Shown: piece after piece, positions 13,804-36,760 of the stretch | Layout of the letters: the number at the start of each line of letters is the position of its first letter | Position numbering within the stretch: the first letter of the stretch is position 1 | Source: Chrysomallon squamiferum | Lineage: Eukaryota > Mollusca > Gastropoda > Neomphalida > Peltospiridae | Reading direction: 5' to 3' | NCBI GenBank assembly: GCA_012295275.1 | Contig: CM022671.1 | Coordinates: 16,893,956-16,957,955, forward strand | Length of the DNA: 64,000 nucleotides | Translations under genes and position numbers: made by a program | Notes under the pieces: model-generated | What the model saw: the letters and a program-made list of their open reading frames with translations, nothing else | The model's database searches: none | What the model was told of the DNA's origin: nothing

Positions 13804-15713
13804 AGCTTGTGGTAACATGAAGCAAACAAAAGCATCAATTGATATCTGGTTGTTCAGTCCAGTATAATAAATGTGAAGGATATGTGGAATTTGCAGGTGG
13901 ATCAAAAATACACATGAAAATGTATGACAGGTCACAGCACACAAGCTGAATTATAATAAATATGAAAGAGATGTGGAGTAGTTGCACATTTCTTGCATCA
14001 AAGGTACACATAAAAATGTGTGATAGATGAAAACAATCAGACAGTAATTTCAAGATTCCTGGTGTGAACTGAATTAAATATGGAATGTAACTTCGTTTTT
14101 CTTATTCATTAAGACAAATATTAATTGTTTATGGTGACCATGTTATGCTTAGAAGAAGTCATAGTTGAATGGAGAACTGTTATGGCTGCCTATTCCATTA
14201 AGAAATTTAATGAGAACCTTGGTTTGAACAGATTTAAATATGTCTAGATGTTATTTTTATTCATAAAGTAAATATTTATTGGACATATTTCACAAAGCAG
14301 TTTTAAAAGAAGATTAGTGTAACACACTATGTAAATGTACGCAATTTCTGTAGATCATGACAAGAGTACTGAGTGTAATACCTGAAATAGTACATAGTGA
14401 TGCTGCCATTTTTGTATAAATTGAAAATCATCAAGATTTTAAATAAAATGGACATATTTTGAAAAATAATTGTTAATTGTTTTAATTAGATGGGTTTAAC
14501 TGAATAAAATCATCACATGAGAAATTAAGATTTTAAAATCGAGTTAGGTAATAAGCAGTTGACGTGAGGAAAATGTGTGAAAGAAGTAGTACTAACAAAA
14601 AATACACAGATACATGGTACAGCAATTTTAAAAAAGGAGCCTGGAACCATTAATAACAATGATTTTTCTGTAACAGAATTTCATTAAATAAGAGAATACA
14701 ACAAACATAATGTCTTGTAGGATTTTATTTACTTCAAACAAAAAGAAAACATTTTCTTATAACAAAAGCTGGCACTTTACAACTGTAAAGAAAGAAACAA
14801 ACCAACAAAAATAATATAAATAAACAAACAATAACAAACACTTTGGGATAATCTTTTTGTCCTGATCTAGGAATGATTTTGTAAATATTTTGATGCATGC
14901 AATACTATAATGCTATAAAATAAATAATTTTGGAGTGAGGAGAAAGAGGAACATGTTTATCATTTCTTTAAACAAACATATTCAGAACAGTTCTAGATAC
15001 TAATGAAAATAAAATAAGACAGAGTGAAAGATTTAAAGAGTTGTACACACTTCGTTTAACAACCATTATAAATAATACAAAAAGAACATTTGTTAAAGAA
15101 AGCACTCGACTATATACAAATGTGTAAATAAATAAATAAAAAGCACAATTACTGTATGATTACCATTATTATGAAAAGCATTTTTAATTTACAAAACTAG
15201 ATTTGATTCTGGTGAAATTATTAATTCCTAACTACAAAATCTAAATTATTACAAATAATATAATTTTTAGTTCCTTGCTATCATTCAAGTATATATTCCC
15301 TAAAAGCTGCTCAGTGAAATGTTATTTTTATAACTGATCCACTTTTAAAACTTTAAAATATGAGAAAATAAACCAGCTGAGGAGACTTATTTTATTATTT
15401 GAAGTAAAATAAAAACACGTGAAAACATTAAAACTAATGGGAATGCATGAGAACCTATTAGATTATTAACCTAATAAATATACTATATTTTAGCAATTAC
15501 ATCATAATAAATTATAAATATACCAATATATCTATTGTTACATTAATTATTTACTTAAATATAAATTATTGGATGAATGTTTATTCAACTTTCTAGGTTT
15601 GTCCTTATGAAAATGCCTCACATCTGAAAAACACACATCTATCTGCACACCTTAAAACATTGAAACAACTGTTTGATTTTGTTCTCTGAAAGTGATGGAT
15701 GTCAATCATGCTG
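13804..15713. other. Convergent 3' region of IMP4 and BORCS6
   Basis: This stretch holds the 3' UTRs of IMP4 (reading rightwards) and BORCS6 (reading leftwards) and no further coding exon that I can support. AATAAA strings near 14440 on the plus strand and TTTATT strings near 14720 and 15390 (AATAAA on the minus strand) are candidate poly(A) signals. A two-copy repeat of about 110 bp lies in the IMP4 3' UTR. Confidence 0.5.
13862..14036. repeat. Two-copy ~110 bp direct repeat in the IMP4 3' UTR
   Basis: The order TATAATAAAT(G/A)TGAA, GATGTGGA, TTGCA, ATCAAA, TACACAT(G/A)AAAATGT(A/G)TGA occurs twice with about 105-115 bp offset. It lies just past the IMP4 stop codon, so it affects only the untranslated region. 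Confidence 0.55.
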
Positions 15714-18609
15714 CTATTTATCTGACAGCTGAGCTTCAAACAGGTCCAACAGTCTTTTTATCTCTTTACTGGACAATGGTAAAGGAATATAAAATGTGAC
15801 TATAATAAAACATAATAAAACTGATAACTATTTGGTTGTATCTATTGACAGAAAGAAATGAGCAATTAATTATTTTTTTTTATATCCATGTAATTCTGAC
15901 TTCTGGGATCGTATGAACAACATTATATCAAAATACATTTTTTATTTCATTTTTTTTTTTAAATATTTATATTTATTGAAACTTGAAAGAAAATATTTTA
16001 TATATTTCTGTTACAAGCATTTTCAAGCCATGAAAAGGAAACACTAATAACAAATAAAACTTAATAAATTAAAATGTGTAAATTAAGCTTTGACAATGAT
16101 TTGAACATTATAAACAATATAAACAATATAAAGGATACATCTGGTGGGCTAACTGGTAAATAGGCTTCATGTTGTGACTAAGTTCTTCACATTTTGCCAT
16201 CAAAGCATACATTGACTGAAAAATTAAATAATGAATTATTATTAAATTATCTAGCCTGCATGTCATGTTCAGCCTTATAAGGTGTTTTTTTAATGTTTTT
16301 TTCTCCATTAAATTTTTCATCGTCAACCTGTCGTAACTAAAATATCTAACATGTAAAACATTAAAATTTACAGTCAGATTTTTAATTATATATAATCATT
16401 TGTTATTACCTTTATACTGCTGTCCACAGAATCACAAGTTATATCTACAGATCTTTGATAGGCCTCAAGACACCCAACAGAAATTGCAGACATCTAAGGA
16501 CGAAAAAGATATATACATCTATTAATGATTTATACTGTAATAAGAAATTTAAATGTTCTGAATATAAAAGTAAGGTTTCAAAAAAAAGTTCATGGCTGAG
16601 CATGATATAAAACAACATCTGAAACATTTTGTTTGATTTATTAATGTGGCTGCACTGTAAAAGTAACTAAATTTATAATAAAAGCAACAGCTGAATGTAT
16701 TTTCAGTCTGACAATGTGCATTTGCTAGCATCACTTAAATCATGCCAAACAATGAAACTCGTTGAAAGATCTCATTGAAACATGAACCAATGGTCTTTTT
16801 CATTTTAACTGATTTTTTTTGTTTGTTGTTGTTAAAAATACTTATATATATACATAACAATATCAAATTATTTCATATTTTATCTGAACATTATTACCTC
16901 AGAAGTTCAATTACCAATGTTTGCACAACACATGCTCTGTCATGAGCAGTCCCTAGTTTAGAACCTGTGATCTGTGTCATTTAAACACAAGCTCAACACA
17001 TGAATAATTAGTATCAAAAGGGAGCAAAATTGCAATATATAAATTACTAAAAGTTTCATTTTTAAAAAAATACGAAATTACCTTGTGTAGACTTCCTTTA
17101 AGGTTGCCCATCATTAAGTCTATGCTGTCTGCAACAAGTCGAGCCTGGTTTTCCAGATCAATGATAGCTTGGGGGTCAATAGGAGGAATATCATCTGGAC
17201 TCTGCTGGTACAAACTGCTTGGAGATCGAGAGATTCCTGATGCTGTTGATGTAGCCATCGATGTTGATGTCGAACTAGACAAGCTGTGAATACTTCTCAT
17301 ACTAGATCTCCTACTGCTAACACTACTTCCTAGTAAAAATAAATAAATGATAACTTTAGTGTTTATTATTAGATAACAATGATCATTATACTTGCTATTT
17401 TCTAGTTAAATGTCCCAGGTAAAGATGTCTTGTAAATATACCATGATTTATAAAACTGTAATAGAAATTTCGATAAGTGATACCAAACAATTTTGTTTCA
17501 TCTATCTTTTAACCAATACAAATCCATTTATAATACTAGATAATGATTTTTATGGACTTTTTATGCATCCAATTTCTTCTTTTCATGGTTGTTCTAAAAC
17601 TTTTCACATTTCTATAGTGTACTCTTATTATCATAATTATGTATAAAAATAACCTCAGATTATTATTATGTCCATAATAATTTTAAAAAAAAAGATTTAT
17701 TTATAAATTTAAATTAAACTTCTTGCTTTTGCATCTATTATTTACAGTACCTGTTAATGAGATTGGACTGCTGTGTCTTATCTTTTCCTCTAGATCACTG
17801 GCAACAAATTCTATCAAATCACCTTTACGCATGATTGTTCCTTTTGGCAAACTTTTCGATATGTAGTCCTCTGAAGTCAAATGCTGTGCTCGATGTTTTG
17901 ACGACAGAATTTCTATCGTGTCACTCTGTGCCCTTTCCTTCCTAACAAAATGTCTCTTGTCTTTGATTTTCACCTGATCGTCACTCTTACTTCGGTTCCT
18001 GTCGTGAGATTTGACTAGAGAAAGGCTAAGAGGTCTCACAGCTCCGTTCATGACAGGGCTAGCATCATTACTGTTTGTAGGTGACATTCCTGTCACCGGA
18101 GCTGACGTGCTATCACTAATTATAGGAGTGTATGTCACCGAATCACAGACTGTATCACAGCTTTTCTTGTCACTGTTCGACTGTTGAACAAATGAATCGT
18201 CTTCTTCTTTTGTGTCGTCATTTGAGCTCACGTCTTCCAGTGTTTCTACCGAGTCCGAATGACCATCACAAGCATCCTTATCACCAGACTTTGAATCACA
18301 GCTTACAGGTTTTGTCTCTTCAGTTATCTGAGACAAAATATTCACATCATTAGTTGGCGTCTCTTCTGATTTGCAGAAGCTATCACCTAGATGTTTTACA
18401 GAGCATTTCGCTTCACTCGACTCATTGCTTTCACAGATCTTAGACTGAGGTTCTACCTCATTCACACCATTCTCTAGTACAATTCTCTGCTTGTTGGAGT
18501 TTTCTGTTTTTGTTGAATTGTTTTTGGTAACAACTGTGGTCGTCCATGATGAACTATCTCCATCTGCGACAATAACTGAAATTTCTGGTTTTTCTTTGTC
18601 ATCCATCAT
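15714..18609 (-). CDS. BORCS6: BORC complex subunit 6 homologue (lyspersin)
   Basis: BORCS6 is a subunit of the BORC complex on the cytosolic face of lysosomes, which recruits ARL8 and positions lysosomes along microtubules. Coding exons (minus strand): 18609-17751, 17329-17082, optional 16971-16915, 16493-16410, 16215-16139 and 15768-15714. Without the optional exon they sum to 1323 nt (440 residues); with it, 459. The first 320 residues are Ser/Thr/Asp-rich and disordered-looking. The conserved helical domain follows: IDPQAIIDLENQARLVADSI, DLMMGNLKGSLHK, MSAISVGCLEAYQRSVD, ALMAKCEELSHNMKPIYQLA, and IKRLLDLFEAQLSDK before the stop. The start is the first of two adjacent ATGs, a few bases after an AG acceptor at about 18622, so a noncoding first exon lies upstream. 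The family is recognised from the C-terminal domain; the N-terminus has no expected conservation. Confidence 0.87.
16915..16971 (-). other. Candidate 57-nt cassette exon of BORCS6
   Basis: Between the exon ending in GSLHK and the exon starting MSAISVGC there is a 57-nt segment with an AG acceptor and a GTAATT donor. It is open in phase 0 and would add 19 residues beginning ITGSKLGTAHDR. From family knowledge GSLHx is normally followed directly by (M)SAI/T, so this exon is probably skipped or alternatively used. Confidence 0.4.
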
Positions 18610-20550
18610 GACAAACTAAAGCTGTTAAAGAAAAAAAAAAAAAATATTAACATAAAAATAACTTATAAAACTGTTAATTAAAAATGTCATTTTCACACTG
18701 CAAAATTTGACAGACAATTTTCAAACTAGATACAGCTGACTGATTATAATCATAAATAATAGTGCTGTTGGTAGCTTTGGTGGCATCTGATACAGCTTAT
18801 TACAATTTCTGTAATTAATTATCAATTACAATTAATTTTACTGTTAGTGTTAGTAACAGTAACAGTGACATCCTATCTCACTATCTGTTTTATTACTGAA
18901 CAATAATTATGACTAATCAAAATGCCAGTTAGAGATACTATAATTAATCTATCGTGCAACCACAGCTATTTATATCAGTATTGATATAAAATTACATAAT
19001 AGTGTGATTGTCAAATCACAAAGTGTCATTCATTCAGTCATTCAATGTAACGTAACGAGGCTGCTATATGATCGACTGATCAATCAGTAAATTAGAAACA
19101 ATCGAGAACTGCAAACAGAATCGCATTGAAATATTAACAATCATTATTAACTATAAATACTTGTGTAACATAAAATGCGCACTTGTGAAAGTTTTATAAT
19201 TTTAGTTATAAGTGATTTTTGCATACATACATAAACATTATCACAAGACATTTTATCGCTTCCTGAATGGGACTACTAGTTGCCGAAAAGTGCCGAAAAG
19301 TCCCGTCAAATACCGACAACAAATAACAATATGAAAAATATTTTATAATGTGCCAGACTAATTACGAATAGCTCTTACACAGTCGGTAAATATGAATTTA
19401 TTCTCTATAATTATTTCTTATTAGCTTATTACTGATATTACTTAAATTTTTGTTCCTGTGAATTTATTGTTCTTTTAATTGTTTTTCCTTAATAATTATT
19501 AACTAATTCTGAATTTCTTCTTAGTAATTCCAAGTCTGTAGTCACCAGTTCTGAAATTACTGTTAATAATACCGAGCTTGTTGTTGATAATTTTTTATAT
19601 AGTTTTTCTCTTAATTAAGTTGTTATAAACAATACTGAGTTTGTTGTCGGTTTTCTAAATTTCAAAATTTGTTGTTTTACTGATAGTGGAGATATAAAAA
19701 TACATATAAAACTAAATAATCCCATTTTCGTTCGTTTGTCAGAACTGTTCAGTCAACCTTTTTTTTTTTTTTCTTTTTTTTTTCAACAATGTCACGAAAT
19801 AAATAGCGTTCACACTACCATCATTATGCGACGATTGCTGTCGTTTTCTGTCTGTCGTTTTCGGTTATTTGAAACAGGAAGCAAAATAAAATATACGCGT
19901 ATTTCTTTCGATGTTACGTCTTAAAACCATTGTGGAACAGTCTGGTTTAAAGTACACGCTGTTTTTGTGTAGAATTGTTAAAGCAGAACATTATGTTCTT
20001 TATATACTATTATCGTTAATTTAAGTCATCGTTAGTGCTGTGAATGTGTGAATTATTATTATTTATAAAATCAACTAACACGAATTTACATTGGTTATCC
20101 CTCACTATGACAACATATGCACAGCTAAACTACTACTACTAGCTAAGTTACAGTAAGTACCGAAGGCAGAAACTAATATTATATACTAGTAGTAGTCAAA
20201 ATCCTTTCTTAGTCATAGCCATCCATTAAATTTCTTGCAAATCAAACAAAACAAATCTGAACTACACAAGTTTACACTACTTCTGTTCTTGCAAGATTCA
20301 TCAATATTACTGACAGTGAATAGTGATACGTTGACGACATTAAGTTTTTATCATAGAGAAATAACTTGATAGCACATATAGTTTACCTTTGATATAAAAA
20401 TCTTATGGCATTGATTAGCATGAAGTTAGTCCTTCATAACAGATTCATTAAATTTTACCACTGTTTTTGCCCCAGATCAGTGCATAATAATCAAAACAAT
20501 TTATTAAAAAAGTATATTCTTTAATTAATTTTTAAACATCTTCATTTCAG
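18610..20550. promoter_or_regulatory. Head-to-head region between BORCS6 and NOL9
   Basis: The BORCS6 coding exon is preceded by an AG acceptor at about 18622 and the NOL9 start exon by one at 20550 (TTCATTTCAG). Both genes therefore have noncoding first exons and promoters inside this stretch. A tandem GCCGAAAAGT pair at about 19282-19301 and a nearby GC-richer patch (about 19255-19320) are the most promoter-like parts. A poly-T tract occurs at 19760-19785. No coding exon is supported here. Confidence 0.4.
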
Positions 20551-20613
20551 ATGTTTTGATTGTGACTAAATCTACTTGCACTCTCTCTGATTCAATTTAT
20601 ATCCGAACATAAA

Positions 20614-31192
<10,579 letters not shown>

Positions 31193-32426
31193 ATTTTAAT
31201 AAAAGAATTTCTAATACTTGAAACTGAAGAAAACAATAAAAAATAAAACTGAAATAAATAAATAAAGTGAAATGAGTGAAATAAATACAAATTTAAATTA
31301 AGAAAACAATTCTGTTTCTGTAGAAATTAAAGATTATTTTTGTAATATTTGATATATTGTCCATTTTGTTTTAAATTGTTGAGAAAGAATTCTAAACCTG
31401 CAAACAGTTTAAGCATCTTGTCATTAAAATTTTGTATTTTATTGTTTATTTCTTCATTTTTATTTATTACATTTTATTTTTTAAGTTTCTTTTAAATTTA
31501 ATTTTTGAAGATTGTGTGTAAATGTTTTGGCCTGGTTTATCTTTATGTTTAGAGGATAAAAAATTCTAATTTCATTTTATTTAGAATTTCAAAAAGATTT
31601 ACTTCAGGATAAATTTGTGTTTCAAAAAGAACAAAAGTCTCAATTTTAAAAATTAAAGATGAGTTTCTTTAGTTGCTTTCATTGGTAAACATCATCTTGC
31701 TACTGCTATTCAGAGAGACTTGCCAGTATTTCCTGTTTCAAATAATTATTTGAAGAACTGTATGACTCGCATCTATTGATTGTTCTTAACTGTATTTTGA
31801 TACCATTAAACAAATACTCATTATTTAATAACTTCCACCAGGTCATTGTATTTAACAGACAGAACTACACTGACAAACTCTATCTTGTCCATCAGCACAT
31901 CAATATTCAGCTGCAGTGATGCTCTGGTCATGCAGGTCACAGATATTACGGCTTGATGGCATTTCCCCAAATTTTCATCTCACTGCTGTTCCTATCAAGA
32001 GACAATTGCCTTGATAGGAGGAGACCAGTAAACCCATTATTCTCACTAATCAACCCATTAACACTGCACTGAACTGAAAATCCGGGCTTCCGGACTGCTT
32101 AGCTAGGGCAGATGTTAATGTCAGATGAAAGTAAACGGATGATTGTGTTTGTATTAATAATGAAATCGATGAATAGCACTGTTTAGTTTTTGGGTAATGT
32201 AACTTTACACAAAACTGCAAAACGCGAAGTAATTTATAAAATGTCTGTTGTATCCAGACATTCCTTGTTTATTTTGACATGTAACAATGTAACAATAAAA
32301 TATTAAAATGTGCAAACACGTTGTTCTCCGACTCTAGCTGTCACTTTGAACAACAACAACAAGAAAAATAATAAGCCTTTCTCGTAAAAACACGAAACGT
32401 TCGATTCAACCAGTTAGAAAGCGCAT
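31193..32426. other. NOL9 3' UTR and tail-to-tail spacer of unit U1
   Basis: This is the space between the NOL9 stop codon and the stop of the minus-strand precursor gene. AATAAA strings near 31236 and 31247 are candidate NOL9 poly(A) signals. A minus-strand open stretch at 31821-31991 encodes ASLQLNIDVLMDKIEFVSVV and nearby residues, then stops. It reads like real protein, but I cannot assign it. In U2-U4 a 1-nt deletion changes its end. The same spacer recurs in every unit. Confidence 0.4.
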
Positions 32427-33332
32427 TTATTTGGAACCTTTCTGCCCTTCGTTTACCTTCGTTTCGTTGATCTTGTCTTCCAAATCTCGCGTTTTCTCGA
32501 CAAACTGATCGTCGTTTGCGTGAGTTCGCTTCTCGTGCACTTTTCTTTTGCTTTGACTGAAGAAGAACTTTTCCCTTGCGGATCTGTGCCACCATTTTAT
32601 CTTCCTTTTCACGTGCGGTTTTCTCAGTTCGGAAATCTCGTCGAGTTCTGGTTGACTGGATTTTTCAGTTAATTTCGGACTCTCAGAATGATTTGGTTGT
32701 GGGTCTTTCTTGTTACTGTTCTCGCTGTTACGTTTTGCGCCATTATTAGCAGTCGTTTGGAGATCGTCTTCCAGTCCTAACTCGGTCTCGGAATCTTCCT
32801 TACTTCTTTTTATATGTGTATGCTTATTATCATGTTTCCCATGTGCTGGCTTCATATGTGGAAAACCATATCTTCTGGTCTTTTCATTTTCCCTCTTCGT
32901 ACGTGATAATTCAGCTTCGTCCTTTCTTTTCACGCGCGATAATTCAGCCTCGTCTCCTCTCTTCACGCGTGACAATTCAGCTTCGTCTCCTCTTTTCACG
33001 CGTGACAATTCAGCTTCGTCTACTCGTTTCACGCGTGACAGTTCAGCTTCGTCTCCTCTTTTAACGCGTGATAATTCAGCTTCGTCAGTTCAGCTTCTTT
33101 CTCCTCTTTTAATCGCGCGTGATAATTCAGCTTCTTTCCTTTCAACGCGTGATGGGGCAATTTCGTCTCTTTTCACGCGCGATAATTCAGCTTCATTAAT
33201 TCTCTTTACGCGTGATAATTCCTTTTCCTGGTCTCTCTTGACGCGAGTGAGTTCCAGAAAGGATTCATCTGATCGCTTCTCGCGCTGCAGTTCAGTCTCT
33301 AGATTAAGACTGGCTGGATGTAAAGGAATGGC
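32427..33332 (-). pseudogene. SRVKR-repeat precursor gene, U1 copy, frameshifted
   Basis: The main exon starts after TTTTTCCAG (exon edge 33332) with AIPLHPASLNLETELQ and reads through SDESFLELTRVKR, DQEKELSRVKR and INEAELSRVKR. It then loses frame: an irregular segment at about 33083-33115 (CTTCGTCAGTTCAGCTTC) leads to a stop at 33090-33092, while the second half (from about 33082 down to 32427) is open in another frame. A single damaged repeat therefore separates two otherwise normal halves. The C-terminal part also differs from the other copies (KIKWWHRSAREKFFF here, MGWWEKRAREKFFL elsewhere). It is probably a pseudogene, though an assembly error in the 33-bp repeat is possible. Confidence 0.7.
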
Positions 33333-33807
33333 CTGGAAAAATAAAATAAAACACCCCACCTTTGATTAAAACAGAAACAGAAATAAAAACGAAATAATAT
33401 TTATGATCCGCAGAATTCATTTACTGTATTGCAATTTCAATGTAAAGAGACAGAGAGAATAATAATAATTAAAAAAAAAACTAGAAAAAAAAAAAAAATA
33501 ATAATAATAATAAATTTAAAAACAAAAATAATAATAAAAAAATAACAATAAATAAAATAAGACTTTCAAAATATCGTACGTTACATAACACCCACAGATT
33601 GCTAGTCCAAGTATATTCCACAATAAATCAGCGTTTTTATTAAGAAAATCTATAACTGCAAAACTGAAATCTCTTTTGTTTTATTCAATTTACATCATCC
33701 ACGGTGTAAATCCACAGCATTGCGATTGCACATTTTTTTTCTTTCTCTCAACTGGCTTCATCACTGATTGAATTTCTAAAGTAATATGAATAGTCTCTCT
33801 GCAAAAT

Positions 33808-33815
33808 CTTATATA
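33808..33815 (-). promoter_or_regulatory. TATA box of the U1 precursor gene
   Basis: TATATAAG on the minus strand, with a TCATATT initiator-like match about 30 bases downstream. The same arrangement is kept in all five units, for example 42480-42487 in U3 and 46863-46870 in U4. It lies about 80 bases upstream of the proposed leader exon. Confidence 0.55.
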
Positions 33816-34696
33816 AATCACCGTGATCCATTCATTTTCTAATCTGAGTTGGCAGCCTCTCAGGAGAGGACTATTGACGCCTTAAATGAAAGTACGACCA
33901 CACAAGGAAATGATGAATGACTGTTTCGTATTCATTATGCTAAATTAAAATTCTTTGTAGAATCAGCTAAATAAGATATGTTGTGCTTGATATATATACC
34001 GATTATTCGAATAACTGTACGATAATGCAGGAATAGTTTGTAGGTGAAAAAAATGCGAAAATAAGGAAGAAATTTGTTGTTTTGTAAAATGCATCCTTTA
34101 TCGGAATATATTATAGGTGAGGATGATGGAACAAAATACAATGTTTGTGATATACGTCCATAAAATAACGTAGCTGGAATACAGTGTGTATGAAAAGAAT
34201 ATTTTAATTTGTTTCGCTTTTTATTCGTGCAAAAACAACGGAAAATATTACTGCAACATGAAAATGTTTCATTATTTCAATTACAAAAATGATTAAAATC
34301 AGGACTGAAATCAGGGGTCCATCTGTCTGTCTAGATTACAACATAAAACAATTAGATGTATTTCTAAATACTCTGAGTTTCAGTAACAGATTAATGAGAA
34401 TTATTAGCATTAAAATAATGACAGATCAACAGTTAAATACTTTGTCTTTTGATAATTTCAGATAGCTTGAATTTACAATATTAGTAAAGAGAAGAAGACT
34501 GAAAGAAATATGTAGACAAAATGTAAGTTGTTTATATAGGAAATGATATTTAAAAACGTATTTGTTATTGCTTTTGTTGTTGTTATTATTATTATTTTAA
34601 ATTATTTAAATATTTATTATTATTTATTATTATTTGTAAATTTTATTTGAATATTTATTATATTTTTATTCACCAATTACTGTATTTATTTTATTA

Positions 34697-34749
34697 ATAC
34701 TGCTGCTACTATTGCTGCTGCTGCTACTACTACTACTAACACCACCACC

Positions 34750-34785
<36 letters not shown>

Positions 34786-34832
34786 GCTGCTGCTGCTATT
34801 GCTGCTGCTGCTACTACTACTACTACTTCTAT
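34697..34832. repeat. Compound trinucleotide block (CTG/CTA/ACC) of U1
   Basis: CTG, CTA, ACC and CTA runs in series. Equivalent blocks occur near 39056-39165 (U2), 43370-43485 (U3), 47745-47850 (U4) and 52070-52172 (U5), differing in repeat number. These lengths are useful markers for telling the units apart. They create spurious poly-Thr and poly-Ala frames. Confidence 0.9.
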
Positions 34833-35434
34833 CCTTTTATTTCTTATTCGTTTCTTAGAATAATTATTAATCTATCACGCACGTGTTTGCGTTTTGAAAC
34901 AATATCTGGATATCGTTTTAATTTTAAAATTTGTTTTTCTTATTAGTCAATACGTAGATAGATACCACGTTGTACTGAACTAGCACCTATAGCATCAGCT
35001 TTCCACAGCTTCTGAAAATTTTATTTGAATGCTGAATAAAATTTACAGCATATTTTTGTGATACCCACTGGACAAAAATTTTGATATTTATCATTTTAAT
35101 GTAACAGTATTTATTGATAGATGACAATAATTTTAATATCTTTTTAATAATAATTTTTATTTATTTTATTAACTTCAAAAGTTTTTCTCCAAGCCCACAA
35201 TAATGTGTTTTCCCAGCCCTGGGAAGGTGAATATCAAATATCCTCTCATTGCTAATTAAAACAAAATAGAATGACACAAGTGGTTTATGTTTCTCATTGA
35301 TTATGAGGACTTTAACCAAATGTGTTATATCATCATCAGTTATAAATATGATATTAACTAAAATATATCTTTCTTTTATCTTGCAAATGAAATGTTATGT
35401 GATTTATTTTAACTATAATCTGTTTTAATTTCAG

Positions 35435-35524
35435 ACTTCCACTGGCCCAGTTCCTTATGTTGATACTGTTCTTATGACACAGACTGCAGCAAAATATAAA
35501 TCTCGAAGAATGTCAAGAAGATGA
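35435..35524 (+). pseudogene. NOL9 terminal exon copy in U2
   Basis: A 90-nt copy with its polypyrimidine/CAG acceptor and TGA stop intact, encoding TSTGPVPYVDTVLMTQTAA and the KYKSRRMSRR end. Compared with the native exon it has Ile to Val and Arg to Lys. No other NOL9 exons are duplicated, so it is a gene fragment, or a usable alternative last exon for NOL9. Confidence 0.85.
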
Positions 35525-36760
35525 ATTTTAATAAAAGGAATTTCTAATACTTGAAACTGAAGAAAAAAAAAAAAAAAAAAAACTGAAATAAATAAATAAA
35601 GTGAAATGAGTGAAATAAATAAAAATTTAAATTAAGAAAACAATTGTGTTTCTGTAGAAATTAAAGATTATTTTTTTAATATTTGATATATTGTCCATTT
35701 TGTTTTAAATTGTTGAGAAAGAATTCTAAACCTGCAAACAGTTTTAAGCATCTTGTCATTAAAATTTTGTATTTTATTGTTTATTTCTTCATTTTTATTT
35801 ATTACATTTTATTTTTTTAAAGTTTCTTTTAAATTTAATTTTGAAGATTGTGTGTAAACGTTCTGGCCTGGTTCATCTTTATGTTTAGAGGATAAAAACT
35901 TCTTATTTCATTTTATTTAGAATTTCAAAAAGATTTACTTCAGGATAAATTTGTGTTTCAAAAAAAACAAAAGTCTCAATTTTCAAAATTAAAGAGATGA
36001 CTTTCTTTAGTTCCTTTCATTGGTAAACATCATCTTGCTACTGCTATTCAGAGAGACTTGCCAGTATTTCCCGTTTCAAATAATTATTTGAAGAACTATG
36101 ACTCGCATCTATTAATTGTTCATAACTGTATTTTGATACCATTAAACAAATACTCATTATTTAATAACTTCACCAGGTCATTGCATTTAACAGACAGAAC
36201 TACACTGACAAACTCTATCTTGTCCATCAGCACATAAACATTCAGCTGCAGTGACGCTCTGGTCATGCAGGTCACAGATATTACGGCTCGATGGCATTTC
36301 CCCAAATTTTCATCTCACTGCTGTTCCTATCAAGAGACAATTGCCTTGATAGGAGGAGAGCAGTAAACCCATTATTCTCACTAATCAACCCATTAACACT
36401 GCACTGAACAGAAAACCCGGGCTTCCGGACTTGTTAGCCAGGGCAGATGTTAATGTCAGATGAAAGTAAACGGATGATTGTGTTTGTATTAATAATGAAA
36501 TCGATGAACAGCACTGTTTAGTTTTTGGGTAATGTAACTTTACACAAAACTGGAAAACGCGAAGTAGTTTATAAAATGTCTGTTGTATCCAGACATTCCT
36601 TGTTTATTTTGACATGTAACAATGTAACAATAAAATATTAAAATGTGAAAATACGTTGTTCTCCGACTCTCGCTGTCACTTTGAACAACAACAACAACAA
36701 AAATAAGAAGTCTTTCTCGTAAAACACGAAACGTTCGATTCAACAAGTTAGAAAGCGCAT

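Noticed and set aside
17083-17289. 68-codon plus-strand ORF over BORCS6 exon 2
   Set aside because: Antisense shadow of the conserved BORCS6 coding exon.
32880-33240. Regular short repeats considered as a CRISPR array
   Set aside because: There are no unique spacers; the 33-bp units are contiguous and in codon register with a protein repeat in a eukaryotic genome.
33935-34141. 68-codon minus-strand ORF (MYFVPSSSPIIYSDK...) kept in all units
   Set aside because: The similarity only reflects recent duplication of the unit; it lies upstream of the TATA box and has no domain or signal peptide, and U5 alters its middle.
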